The position numbers and the translations under genes are program-made. A stretch of DNA of 17,435 nucleotides, from positions 1-17,435 of the forward strand of contig JAFPQL010000229.1 of NCBI GenBank assembly GCA_017414145.1. Reading direction: 5' to 3'. The notes beneath the pieces were generated by a model. That model did no database searches and was not told the origin of the DNA. It saw nothing but the letters and a program-made list of their open reading frames with translations. Position 1 is the first letter of the stretch. The number at the start of each line of letters is the position of its first letter. The DNA comes from Oscillospiraceae bacterium. Its GTDB lineage: Bacteria > Bacillota_A > Clostridia > Oscillospirales > Ruminococcaceae. Shown here one piece after another: positions 7,832 to 14,584 of the stretch.

Positions 7832-8318
7832 GCTCCGCCTCCTCTCCGGCGCAGCCGAACGCGGAAAGCACCGCCGCGGCCGCCGCCTGTGAATCCGCCG
7901 CCGACGCGCATTCGAGCAGACGCTCCAGCGCCCGCTGCCGGTCAAAGAGCTTGACCTCGACGCCGCCGTTTTTGTCCCGCCGGATCTCCGAGACCGCGTA
8001 GAGGTCGAGCGCGTTCAGCCGGTCCTCGTCGGGCAGCTCCTCGGCGAAGGCGAGCTGTACGGCGTCGTTTGTCCGTCCGAAGGCCAGTCGGGTCAGTCCT
8101 GCCAGAACGAGCTGCCGCACGGGGACAGGCGGTGTCCCTGCCGCGGCGAGATACTGCCGGCAAACGGGCTGCGAGAGCAGACGCACGGCGGCGTCCGCGG
8201 CCTCCTGCGGCGGATATCCCGCCCGGACCGCTGCTTCGTAGGGGTTTCCCAGCACGGCGTACCACCTGCAAAATGCGCGTTTGCGGGCAGCCGTGCCGGC
8301 GGGGTTCTGATTTGCCAT
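7743..8318 (-). CDS. terS: Phage terminase small subunit
   Basis: The protein has 191 residues. The N-terminal region (about 10-60) carries the family signature: FCRWYAVLGNPYEAAVRAGY followed by AADAAVRLLSQPVCRQYLA, a helix-turn-helix that recognises DNA for packaging. A central section with ARG/ASP-rich strands (LYAVSEIRRDKNGGVEVKLFDRQRALERLLE) and an alanine- and acid-rich tail follow. I chose the ATG at 8318 because AAAGGCGG lies before it and the family motif starts shortly after. An upstream ATG at 8486 would run through hairpin-forming sequence. It is the first gene of the cassette, and the non-coding region up to 8880 should contain its promoter, but I see no strong one on that strand. 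Confidence 0.9.
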   Translation of the reverse strand: MANQNPAGTAARKRAFCRWYAVLGNPYEAAVRAGYPPQEAADAAVRLLSQPVCRQYLAAAGTPPVPVRQLVLAGLTRLAFGRTNDAVQLAFAEELPDEDRLNALDLYAVSEIRRDKNGGVEVKLFDRQRALERLLECASAADSQAAAAAVLSAFGCAGEEAEHDTGSDAGAVFGEAADCDELVASAEDPTA

Positions 8319-8336
8319 GATGAACCGCCTTTCCGG

Positions 8337-8359
8337 GGCATCCGCTGCAGCCGGATGCC
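8337..8359 (-). other. Hairpin just upstream of the terS ribosome binding site
   Basis: An 8-bp perfect inverted repeat, GGCATCCG and CGGATGCC, encloses a 7-base loop (CTGCAGC). It would form in the 5' leader of the cassette transcript, ending a few bases before the AAAGGCGG of terS. A leader hairpin at this place may affect translation or mRNA stability. No partner sequence that would make it a switch was found. Confidence 0.45.
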
Positions 8360-8428
8360 GCCTGATGGATTGTCCGCCGCCCGGGGAGAGCACAGGCAGC
8401 GTACATAAACAGTCCCTTTTCGGCCAAA

Positions 8429-8450
8429 AGTTGCACGCTTTCGTGCAACT
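8429..8450. promoter_or_regulatory. Perfect 9-bp palindrome in the leader of the phage cassette
   Basis: AGTTGCACG (8429-8437) and CGTGCAACT (8442-8450) form a perfect inverted repeat with a four-base spacer. On the minus strand it is followed by TTTTGG, giving a short U-run, so it could be either an operator for a DNA-binding regulator or a weak terminator that restrains the cassette. It does not match the Bacillota LexA box (GAAC-N4-GTTC). Which role applies cannot be decided from sequence. Confidence 0.5.
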
Positions 8451-8547
8451 CTGACAAAGCTGTAACCTTTTTTCTGCCTTCTGCACAGATTCAGATGCAG
8501 AACGGATGTTCTCTTTTGTGCAGTTTTCCGGTGCGCTGCTTCTGCAT

Positions 8548-8729
8548 TTCCGAAAGCGCTCCGGCAGAGAAACCGTATCCGGCAGAGCGCTTCTCTCGGC
8601 TTGTGTTTTACGCCATATTATGCTATAAGCGGGGAGCCCCCGCCGGCAATTCCTAAAGTTCTCCGGCAGAGAAACCGTATCCGCAGAGCGCTTCTCTCGG
8701 CTTGTGTTTTACGCCATATTATGCTATAA
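8548..8729 (+). repeat. Tandem imperfect repeat carrying a duplicated promoter
   Basis: Two copies of an ~80-base unit lie about 102 bases apart at 8548-8628 and 8650-8729. The last 70 bases of copy one (8559-8628) match copy two (8661-8729) except for one deleted G. Each unit contains a region able to fold (AGAGAA with TTCTCT) and ends in TTGTGT-17-TATAA. Copy two completes the -10 as TATAAT, while copy one reads TATAAG. A GCGGGG-AGC-CCCCGC hairpin separates them at 8629-8643. Confidence 0.85.
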
Positions 8730-8730
8730 T
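8702..8730 (+). promoter_or_regulatory. Promoter of the lipoprotein-ispE operon
   Basis: The second repeat copy carries TTGTGT (8702-8707), a 17-base spacer and a perfect TATAAT (8725-8730) on the plus strand. A start near 8737 would give a leader of about 143 bases before the lipoprotein ATG. The leader includes a hairpin formed by GCTTCCG/CGGAAGC. The first copy has the same -35 and spacing but TATAAG, so it is probably weaker. Confidence 0.7.
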
Positions 8731-8879
8731 AATATGGATGCGTAGGCTTCCGGATCATGGATCGGAACGGAAGCAGAAAAAATTGTATCCGATGTAATCT
8801 GTTCCGCGTTTTTGTTGTCTATCAGGTTGAACGCACCGAAGTATGAATGCGGAAAATCAGGGAAAGAGGGTACATTCAA

Positions 8880-11099
8880 ATGAAAATGAACCGAACAATT
8901 TCTGTGCTGGCAGCGGCATTGCTTCTGCTGACCGGCTGTGCGGACAGCAGCTCCGTCACGACAACGGAGCAGACCGGTACGGAGCCGGCAGGCAGCGTGA
9001 CTGCCGAGCTTACCGGCACGACCGCGAATGAAGCTGAGACGGATGCGGACAGCACGCGCAGCACCGCGCCGGAGCAGGAGATGCGCAACGATGCCGCGCA
9101 GGACGCGACCGGCACGCAGGCTTCGGCCGGCACGCAGGAGATCAGCGGCGGGGTACAGCAGAGCAGCACATCCGCAGCGTCTGTGACAACGGCCGGAAAC
9201 GGCGGCAGACAGCAGAATGCCGGCAGCGTGACCACAGCGTCCGTGTCGCAGAAAAAGTCGCTGGTCCGCGATCTGACCGGCGTTTCCATGCCGGGCGAAG
9301 TCCGCTCGGCGTTTGACGCTGGCAGCGGGAGCATGGCAGTCTGCTGCGGGCAGGGCGACGGCGTACTGACCGCATATGTGATCGACACGGCATCCGGCAA
9401 ATCCGTCCGTTCGTTCAGACTGACGAACAGCATGGAGGAGCCTTCCGGCGTCACAAAGCAGCATGAGCTTGTGACCGCGGAGTGCATCATGGACGACAAC
9501 GGGATTCAGGGCACGATGCTGCGGTTTTACGACCTCTCGAACGGCAGGAGCCGGCAGGTCAGCGCGCTCTGCAAAGACTATCTGACGGTACACTGTGATC
9601 CGGGGTCGGACACGGTTCTCGGCATCGGGCGGCAAGTCTATACAATCGGCAGGGACGGCAGTCTGCGCCTGCTGGCGGAGAGCGCGTCGTCCGGCAGAAT
9701 CCTGCTGTGCGAAAACGGCGTCCGTCTGGAGGAAATCGAAGGCGCTGACTTATACAGCGATGCGGCTGTCTACGATCAGACCGGAAAGAACAGACGCTTC
9801 ACACTGAAAAATCCCGGCAGCGGCTACATGAATTACAGCATCTCCGCGGACAGAATCGTCGTGACCTCGGAGTTCCCCTCCCAGTCGGAGCAGAAAACCT
9901 ACATGAACGCCGCCGTCTACAATCTTTCCACCGGGAAGGAGCAGAGCAGCTTCATGCTCTCCGACCGGTACTGCAGTGTGTATACCAGCGCATCCACGAA
10001 CATCGTTCTGGCGGAGCAGACCAATCCGCAGACATGGACGCCGGAGAAGATCATCCTGCTGGATGCCGCTTCCGGCAAATGCGCAAAGAATGAACTGAAA
10101 TACAAGTCCGATGCGTGCTCAGCCAGATTCTGCTATCTGAAGGACAGCGGCTGCTGGGCATCGGCCGTCACAGAGGGCACATCGGAGAAAATGTCCACCC
10201 GCATCTTTCTGATCGACCCTGCGCAGGCGGACTTTACCGGAAGCCTGCCGGCTGCAAAGACAGCGAAAAACACCGGCAAGCAGCTCGGTGCCGACCTCAG
10301 CCCGCTGCTCGATATCACAGACCGCATCCGGAAGGACACCGGCGTGACGGTTCAGATCGGCAATGAAGTGTATCAGGCGGAGCTTCCGCACAATAACCGT
10401 CTGATCTCCTATGAGGATTCCGGAAAGCTCACGCTCGATCAGTACCGCAATTCCCTGCTGACGCTTGAAAAGCAGCTCAAGCGCTATCCGGAGGGCTTCT
10501 TCCGCAAATATCAGCACGACGGCTACGGCGGTCTGTGCATCCTGCTTCCGGTGTCGATTGAGAACAAAAGCGAAGGCATTGCGCCCGGCGGCCTGACATG
10601 GACGGGCAGCAGAAATTACTATGTCTCGGTGCGTGCCGAGCTGAACGACCAGTATTCCACCTCGCTGCACCATGAGATCTGGCACAGCGCGGAGAATCTG
10701 CTGAGAAACACCGGCCATGCGGTCGATGATGCCAAGTGGGATGCCTGCAATCCGTCCGGCTTCTTCTACACGAACTCCTATGAGGACTATTTCCTGCATC
10801 CGGAGTACAAAAAGTGGAATCTGAAGGAAGCGAAGGAGCCGGTAAAGCATCCGGACGAGCTGCACTTTACCAGAGATTACGGCGTGGTCAACAGACTGGA
10901 GGACCGCGCAACCGTGATTGAGGCGCTGTTTGATACGCCGTGGCATTTCGGCATCGGCGATCAGTGCCTCGGCTACAAGTTCAGCAATACCGCAGAGATG
11001 ATCGCGGCATTCCCGCATCTCGCCGGCAAGGTCAAGGTGCTGGGTGACGCCGCAAAGTCGCTCTGGGGATATGTCTACTGGGAAAAGATCACAAAATAA
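8880..11099 (+). CDS. Surface lipoprotein with HEIWH metallopeptidase-like domain (paralog 1)
   Basis: The protein has 739 residues. A lipoprotein signal peptide ends in LLLLTGC, with Cys20 as the lipidated residue. A Ser/Thr/Ala-rich linker (about 21-125) lifts the rest off the membrane. A beta-rich middle (about 130-460) has repeated strand-turn units such as VYDQTGKNRRFTLK and VYNLSTGKEQSSF, like a propeller. The C-terminal domain (about 470-739) contains HEIWH (H598, E599, H602), a HExxH zinc motif, and later RDYGVVNRLEDRATVIE, where E674 could be the third ligand as in gluzincin-type peptidases. I chose the ATG at 8880 because GAAAGAGGG lies nine bases before it and the signal peptide starts there. 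It is probably cotranscribed with ispE 39 bases downstream. Peptidase function is inferred and the target unknown. Confidence 0.85.
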   Translation: MKMNRTISVLAAALLLLTGCADSSSVTTTEQTGTEPAGSVTAELTGTTANEAETDADSTRSTAPEQEMRNDAAQDATGTQASAGTQEISGGVQQSSTSAASVTTAGNGGRQQNAGSVTTASVSQKKSLVRDLTGVSMPGEVRSAFDAGSGSMAVCCGQGDGVLTAYVIDTASGKSVRSFRLTNSMEEPSGVTKQHELVTAECIMDDNGIQGTMLRFYDLSNGRSRQVSALCKDYLTVHCDPGSDTVLGIGRQVYTIGRDGSLRLLAESASSGRILLCENGVRLEEIEGADLYSDAAVYDQTGKNRRFTLKNPGSGYMNYSISADRIVVTSEFPSQSEQKTYMNAAVYNLSTGKEQSSFMLSDRYCSVYTSASTNIVLAEQTNPQTWTPEKIILLDAASGKCAKNELKYKSDACSARFCYLKDSGCWASAVTEGTSEKMSTRIFLIDPAQADFTGSLPAAKTAKNTGKQLGADLSPLLDITDRIRKDTGVTVQIGNEVYQAELPHNNRLISYEDSGKLTLDQYRNSLLTLEKQLKRYPEGFFRKYQHDGYGGLCILLPVSIENKSEGIAPGGLTWTGSRNYYVSVRAELNDQYSTSLHHEIWHSAENLLRNTGHAVDDAKWDACNPSGFFYTNSYEDYFLHPEYKKWNLKEAKEPVKHPDELHFTRDYGVVNRLEDRATVIEALFDTPWHFGIGDQCLGYKFSNTAEMIAAFPHLAGKVKVLGDAAKSLWGYVYWEKITK

Positions 11100-11138
11100 G
11101 GGCAGCGTGCGGCGCACGGCTGACCGGAAGGAGTCGTT

Positions 11139-12014
11139 ATGCAGACACTGGTTCTGAACATTCCCGCAAAAATCAATCTGTCACTTGACATCACCGGGAC
11201 GCGGGAGGACGGCTATCACACCCTGCGCAGCGTGTTTCAGACGGTCGGCATCTATGACCGGCTGACGGTCACGGCGACCGGAACCGATGCACCGCTGACG
11301 CTGCGCTGCGATACGCCCGGAATCCCGACCGACCGGCGGAATCTGGTCGTGCGGGCGGCAGAGGCACTGCTCGGCGAGGCGCCGTGCGGGATTGCCATGT
11401 ATCTGCAAAAGGGGATTCCGTCACAGGCGGGCATGGGCGGCGGCAGTGCCGACTGTGCGGCCGCGCTGCTGGCGGTCAGGCGGCTGTTTCTGCCGGAGCT
11501 GCCCGATGCCGCGCTGCACGAAAAGGCGGCGGCGCTCGGCGCGGATGTCCCGTTCTTTCTGACGGGCGGTACGGCGCTGTGCGAGGGCATCGGCGACCGC
11601 ATCCGGCAGCTCCGTCCGATGCCGGAGCGGATTCTGGTCATCGCAAAGGGCAGGGAGGGCATCTCCACACCGGCTGCATACCGCGCCTTTGACGCGCTGC
11701 CGGGCCGTCCGCCGATGCACACGGATGCGGTTTTGCAGCAGCTTTATGCTCCGGAAGCGGAGCGGCTGTTCTCCGTCTGCGGCAATCATTTTGATGCCGT
11801 GACCGCCCTGCCGGAGGTTGAGGACATCCGGCGCATGATGCGGATTTACGGTGTGAATCCGGTGCTGTCCGGCAGCGGCGCGGCGGTGTTCGGCGGCTGC
11901 CGGAATGCGGGACAGGCAGAGATGCTTGCCGCGGCACTCCGCAGAGCCGGAACGGCGTATGTGCAGATCTGCCGCACACTCCGCGGCGGCATCGAGCTGT
12001 CCGTGACAGAATAA
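11139..12014 (+). CDS. ispE: 4-diphosphocytidyl-2-C-methyl-D-erythritol kinase
   Basis: This cytosolic GHMP kinase phosphorylates CDP-methylerythritol at the 2-hydroxyl with ATP in the MEP pathway to isoprenoids. It has 291 residues, the normal length. The N-terminus AKINLSLDI carries the conserved lysine (K11), and GYHTL and VFQTV follow. The ATP-binding loop is GIPSQAGMGGGSAD (92-105), the catalytic aspartate is D136 in GADVPFF, and the C-terminal motif is LSGSGAAVFG (243-252). All three family motifs are intact. GGAAGGAG precedes the ATG. It is sandwiched between the two paralogous lipoprotein genes, an unusual context because those genes have no obvious link to isoprenoid synthesis. Confidence 0.97.
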   Translation: MQTLVLNIPAKINLSLDITGTREDGYHTLRSVFQTVGIYDRLTVTATGTDAPLTLRCDTPGIPTDRRNLVVRAAEALLGEAPCGIAMYLQKGIPSQAGMGGGSADCAAALLAVRRLFLPELPDAALHEKAAALGADVPFFLTGGTALCEGIGDRIRQLRPMPERILVIAKGREGISTPAAYRAFDALPGRPPMHTDAVLQQLYAPEAERLFSVCGNHFDAVTALPEVEDIRRMMRIYGVNPVLSGSGAAVFGGCRNAGQAEMLAAALRRAGTAYVQICRTLRGGIELSVTE

Positions 12015-12057
12015 AACCGATATCATATCTATACTCAATGAAAGAAGCGTATGACTG

Positions 12058-14286
12058 ATGAAAAAGATTATTTTTGCCCTGTCGGCGGCGGTTCTGCTGC
12101 TGACGGGCTGTGCGGACAGCAGCTCCGTACAGAATACCGAACAGACAACGGAATCCACCGCCGCCGCACAGGATGAAACGACGGCTCCGGAAACGACCGG
12201 CACGACGGATTCTGCGGCATCTGCCGTACAAAGCACTGCATCGCAGGGCGGGGGCGGCACCGATGCACAGATCAGCGGGACGACCGCTTCGCAGGACAGC
12301 AATGCGCCGGCACAGACCGTGACCACTGCCGCCGCACAGAGCAGTGTGCGCGGTACTGCATCCGCCGTGACCACTGTCTCGACGGCAGCCGCGGTGAAAA
12401 AGCCGCTCAAGACCGATCTGTCCGGCATTCAGTTCAGCGGTATGCTTTATGAGATGAGGGACTGCGGAAACGGCAGGGCGGTTGCGCTCTGCATGGGTCA
12501 GAAGGACAGAATGAGCGCCTACTTCTTTGACACCGTGCAGAACCGTCTGCTGAATACAGTTGACATCGACTCTCCCTACTCTCCGGTGGTCGGCGTGACG
12601 CCGCAGCAGGAGCTGATCTGCGCGGTGTTCGATACACTTCCCTCCGGCACGCGGAGTACACTGCAATATTACAGTCTGGAGACCGGACAGTGCCGGAATG
12701 TGGTGCTCCAGCGGAACAACAGTGACACGGAAACCCTGCAATATGATCCGAATACGGATACGGTTTACGGCATCGGCTCCAATCAGATCACAGCCTATGA
12801 CCGGAGCGGCAAAGCCCGTACCGTACACAGCATGAAGGCGGACGGCGGGTTCTACTGCAACAGCTTTCACGTAGCAAGCGGCATTGCCGTGGACACCGAG
12901 ATCATGCCGGATGAACTGTCCGGCGTGGCGCTTGCGGCGTATGATGCCGCGTCCGGCAGCCGGCTTTACAGCTTCAGCGATTATCACACGACGGTGTATT
13001 CCACGAAAAACGCGCTGTTCTGCCTTGAGGGCACTTACTCCCAACAGAAGAAAAAATCCTTCACCAATGCAGTGATCCGCGATCAGCGTACCGGTAAAAT
13101 TCTCAATCAGTACCTGCTGCACATGGGGCAGTACGAGCTGTTCACCTCGGAGGATACGGAAACGGCGATGCTGGTGGAGTGGAACGAGTCAGACTGGCGT
13201 CCGACTGCGGTGATTCCGTTTGATCCGGTCAGCGGCAAGCGCGCAAAGACCGGCATCACCCTTAAAAAGAACGCGCAGGAGATGAAGCTCTGCCATCTGA
13301 AGGACAGCGGACTCTGGCTGATGGGGGTAACAGAGGCAAGCGGCCGGAACACGACCGTCCGTCTGAGCCTGATTGATCCGGCGCAGGCCGACAGCAGCAA
13401 GCGCTTTGACAAGGCCTATGATTACGGCACTGCAAAGCCGATTCAGAAGGTCGGCAGCAAGTTTGAGCCGCTGCGTGAAATCACGGACCGCATCCGGCGC
13501 AAGACTGGCGTGCAGGTGCAGTTCGGCAACGAGGTGCTGAATGCGGACGAACCGTCCGGCTATGCCATAAATTCGATGGAGTCGGGCAGCTACTGGACCG
13601 TACAGGATTACCGCGACAACCTGCTGTTTCTGGAGCGGCAGCTCGACCGGTATCCCGCGGGCTTCTTTGAAAAGCTGAAGCATACGAACAATCCGTCCCA
13701 GCCGCGTCTTGGTCTGCGTGTGCTCGTCGTGCAGGGACTGGTCACCCAGGATTCCACCTCCACCTTTTCTGCCGGCGGCCTTGCATATCAGGGCAGAGCA
13801 TGGTATAACATTGCGATCTGCGGCCATATGCTGAGCGATACCAATATGTCGATTCACCACGAAATCTGGCATATTGTCGAGGACTATCTCCTTGAGAGCG
13901 GGAATTCGGTTAATTACGATGTCTGGGATTCGACCAATCCGGACTATTTTGAGTACACGAATGACTTTAACGAATACGACAATCATCCGGAATACGGGAA
14001 ATACCTGATCTCGACCTATACCGGCACATGGCCGAACGGTCTGGATAAGCTCTATTTCTCGCGGGATTACAGCACGGTCAACCAGAACGAGGAGTGCGCC
14101 ACGCTGATCGAGCGCGTGTTCGATATTCCCGATTACATGCCGGGCGGTCCCGACAACGGACTGGAGCTCGTGAACAGCATTCCCCACATGAAGACAAAGC
14201 TCGGTCTGCTGGCGGATGCCGTCAGAAGGGGCTGGGGCTATGTCTACTGGGAGGAAATCTTCGGTGCGGAGCGCGCCGCGGCCTGA
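12058..14286 (+). CDS. Surface lipoprotein with HEIWH metallopeptidase-like domain (paralog 2)
   Basis: The protein has 742 residues and is a paralog of the lipoprotein at 8880. It has the same signal peptide end (LLLTGC, Cys18), a Ser/Thr/Ala linker (about 19-115), a strand-rich middle (about 118-450), and a C-terminal domain with HEIWH (H601, E602, H605) and RDYSTVNQNEECATLIE, where E678 aligns with E674 of paralog 1. Shared blocks outside the active site include LKDSG.W, LIDPAQAD, ITDRIR..TGV.VQ.GNEV and RYP.GFF.K. The DNA encoding the lipobox region is 31/32 identical between the two (8925-8956 and 12097-12128). Only a weak ribosome binding site (AAAGAAG) precedes the ATG, so it may depend on translation from ispE 43 bases upstream. 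The operon ends in a strong terminator. Confidence 0.85.
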   Translation: MKKIIFALSAAVLLLTGCADSSSVQNTEQTTESTAAAQDETTAPETTGTTDSAASAVQSTASQGGGGTDAQISGTTASQDSNAPAQTVTTAAAQSSVRGTASAVTTVSTAAAVKKPLKTDLSGIQFSGMLYEMRDCGNGRAVALCMGQKDRMSAYFFDTVQNRLLNTVDIDSPYSPVVGVTPQQELICAVFDTLPSGTRSTLQYYSLETGQCRNVVLQRNNSDTETLQYDPNTDTVYGIGSNQITAYDRSGKARTVHSMKADGGFYCNSFHVASGIAVDTEIMPDELSGVALAAYDAASGSRLYSFSDYHTTVYSTKNALFCLEGTYSQQKKKSFTNAVIRDQRTGKILNQYLLHMGQYELFTSEDTETAMLVEWNESDWRPTAVIPFDPVSGKRAKTGITLKKNAQEMKLCHLKDSGLWLMGVTEASGRNTTVRLSLIDPAQADSSKRFDKAYDYGTAKPIQKVGSKFEPLREITDRIRRKTGVQVQFGNEVLNADEPSGYAINSMESGSYWTVQDYRDNLLFLERQLDRYPAGFFEKLKHTNNPSQPRLGLRVLVVQGLVTQDSTSTFSAGGLAYQGRAWYNIAICGHMLSDTNMSIHHEIWHIVEDYLLESGNSVNYDVWDSTNPDYFEYTNDFNEYDNHPEYGKYLISTYTGTWPNGLDKLYFSRDYSTVNQNEECATLIERVFDIPDYMPGGPDNGLELVNSIPHMKTKLGLLADAVRRGWGYVYWEEIFGAERAAA

Positions 14287-14325
14287 GTGCCGGAACCGTC
14301 AGCGGTTTTTCATATGATCTGTCGG

Positions 14326-14367
14326 GGGTGTCCCTGCCGTATGGTGCGGCGGGGGCGCCCTCTTTTC
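14326..14367 (+). terminator. Strong intrinsic terminator after the lipoprotein operon
   Basis: A 14-bp stem pairs 14326-14339 with 14347-14360 around a seven-base loop, with three G-U pairs and no mismatch. TCTTTTCT follows directly. An overlapping 10-bp inverted repeat (14331-14340 with 14372-14381) offers a second, larger fold. The position 40 bases after the stop codon and before the xpt promoter is as expected. Confidence 0.85.
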
Positions 14368-14418
14368 TGTCACGGCAGGGATTGTGCAGGGTGACAAAAT
14401 CATTTTTGAAAAATCGGT

Positions 14419-14460
14419 GAAATTCGACAAAATGATGTCTTGCATTTTTCGTCAAATTTC
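14419..14460. promoter_or_regulatory. Inverted repeat spanning the xpt -35, candidate operator
   Basis: GAAATTCGAC (14419-14428) and GTCAAATTTC (14451-14460) form an inverted repeat with one mismatch, centred on the -35 hexamer of xpt. GACAAAAT occurs in direct repeat at 14393-14400 and 14426-14433. The arrangement would let a repressor cover the promoter. It does not clearly match a known PurR box. Confidence 0.35.
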
Positions 14461-14468
14461 GCTATAAT
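14440..14468 (+). promoter_or_regulatory. Sigma-A promoter of xpt
   Basis: TTGCAT (14440-14445), a 17-base spacer and a perfect TATAAT (14463-14468) form a clear sigma-A promoter. Transcription would start near 14475, giving a leader of about 110 bases before the xpt ATG. Confidence 0.85.
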
Positions 14469-14477
14469 GAAAGTATC

Positions 14478-14567
14478 GGCAGGGTGTGCGCCCCGCGGCG
14501 TGCCGTCTGCCCACATAACCGCGAACCAGACCCTTGAACAGATGTTTTCATTGTGTCTGTTTTTTTA
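14478..14567 (+). promoter_or_regulatory. xpt leader with attenuator-like folds
   Basis: A first hairpin pairs 14478-14492 with 14497-14511 (GGCAG with CTGCC at its base). A second hairpin pairs CAGAC (14527-14531) with GTCTG (14555-14559), with an inner ACAG/TTGT pairing, and is followed by seven T's from 14560, like an intrinsic terminator placed just before the ribosome binding site. CAGAC could instead pair with the GTCTG at 14505-14509 in the first hairpin, so the two folds compete. I see none of the conserved core bases of the purine riboswitch. The trigger is unknown. Confidence 0.55.
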
Positions 14568-14584
14568 TGGAGAGGAGCATCCGC

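Larger units (their letters stand above)
8319..8879. other. Gene-free regulatory stretch between divergent operons
   Basis: This 561-base stretch holds no credible gene in any frame. It contains the terS leader hairpin, the palindrome at 8429-8450, a tandem repeat with a duplicated promoter (8548-8730), a tight hairpin between the repeat copies (8629-8643) and a leader that can fold before the first lipoprotein gene. The leader fold pairs the GCTTCCG and GATC blocks at about 8746-8774. I saw no attachment site, tRNA or integrase remnant here that would mark a prophage boundary. Confidence 0.7.

Noticed and set aside
6608..7954. A 448-residue open frame on the plus strand opposite terL
   Set aside because: It mirrors the terL reading frame, and terL has all its catalytic motifs. 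The plus-strand product looks like no family.
8429..8450. LexA operator controlling the phage cassette
   Set aside because: The palindrome reads AGTTGCACG/CGTGCAACT and does not contain the GAAC-N4-GTTC core of Bacillota SOS boxes.
8724..9635. A 303-residue open frame on the minus strand near the lipoprotein promoter
   Set aside because: It runs through the promoter and signal peptide sequence of the lipoprotein gene and has no ribosome binding site or domain.
11638..13122. A 494-residue open frame on the minus strand across ispE and the second lipoprotein gene
   Set aside because: It crosses the junction between two real genes in antisense, is rich in Arg, Cys and His, and lacks any domain.
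14475..14584. Guanine (purine) riboswitch before xpt
   Set aside because: The expected core bases of the three-way junction and the loop-loop contact are not present, although CCCTTGAA looks briefly similar.
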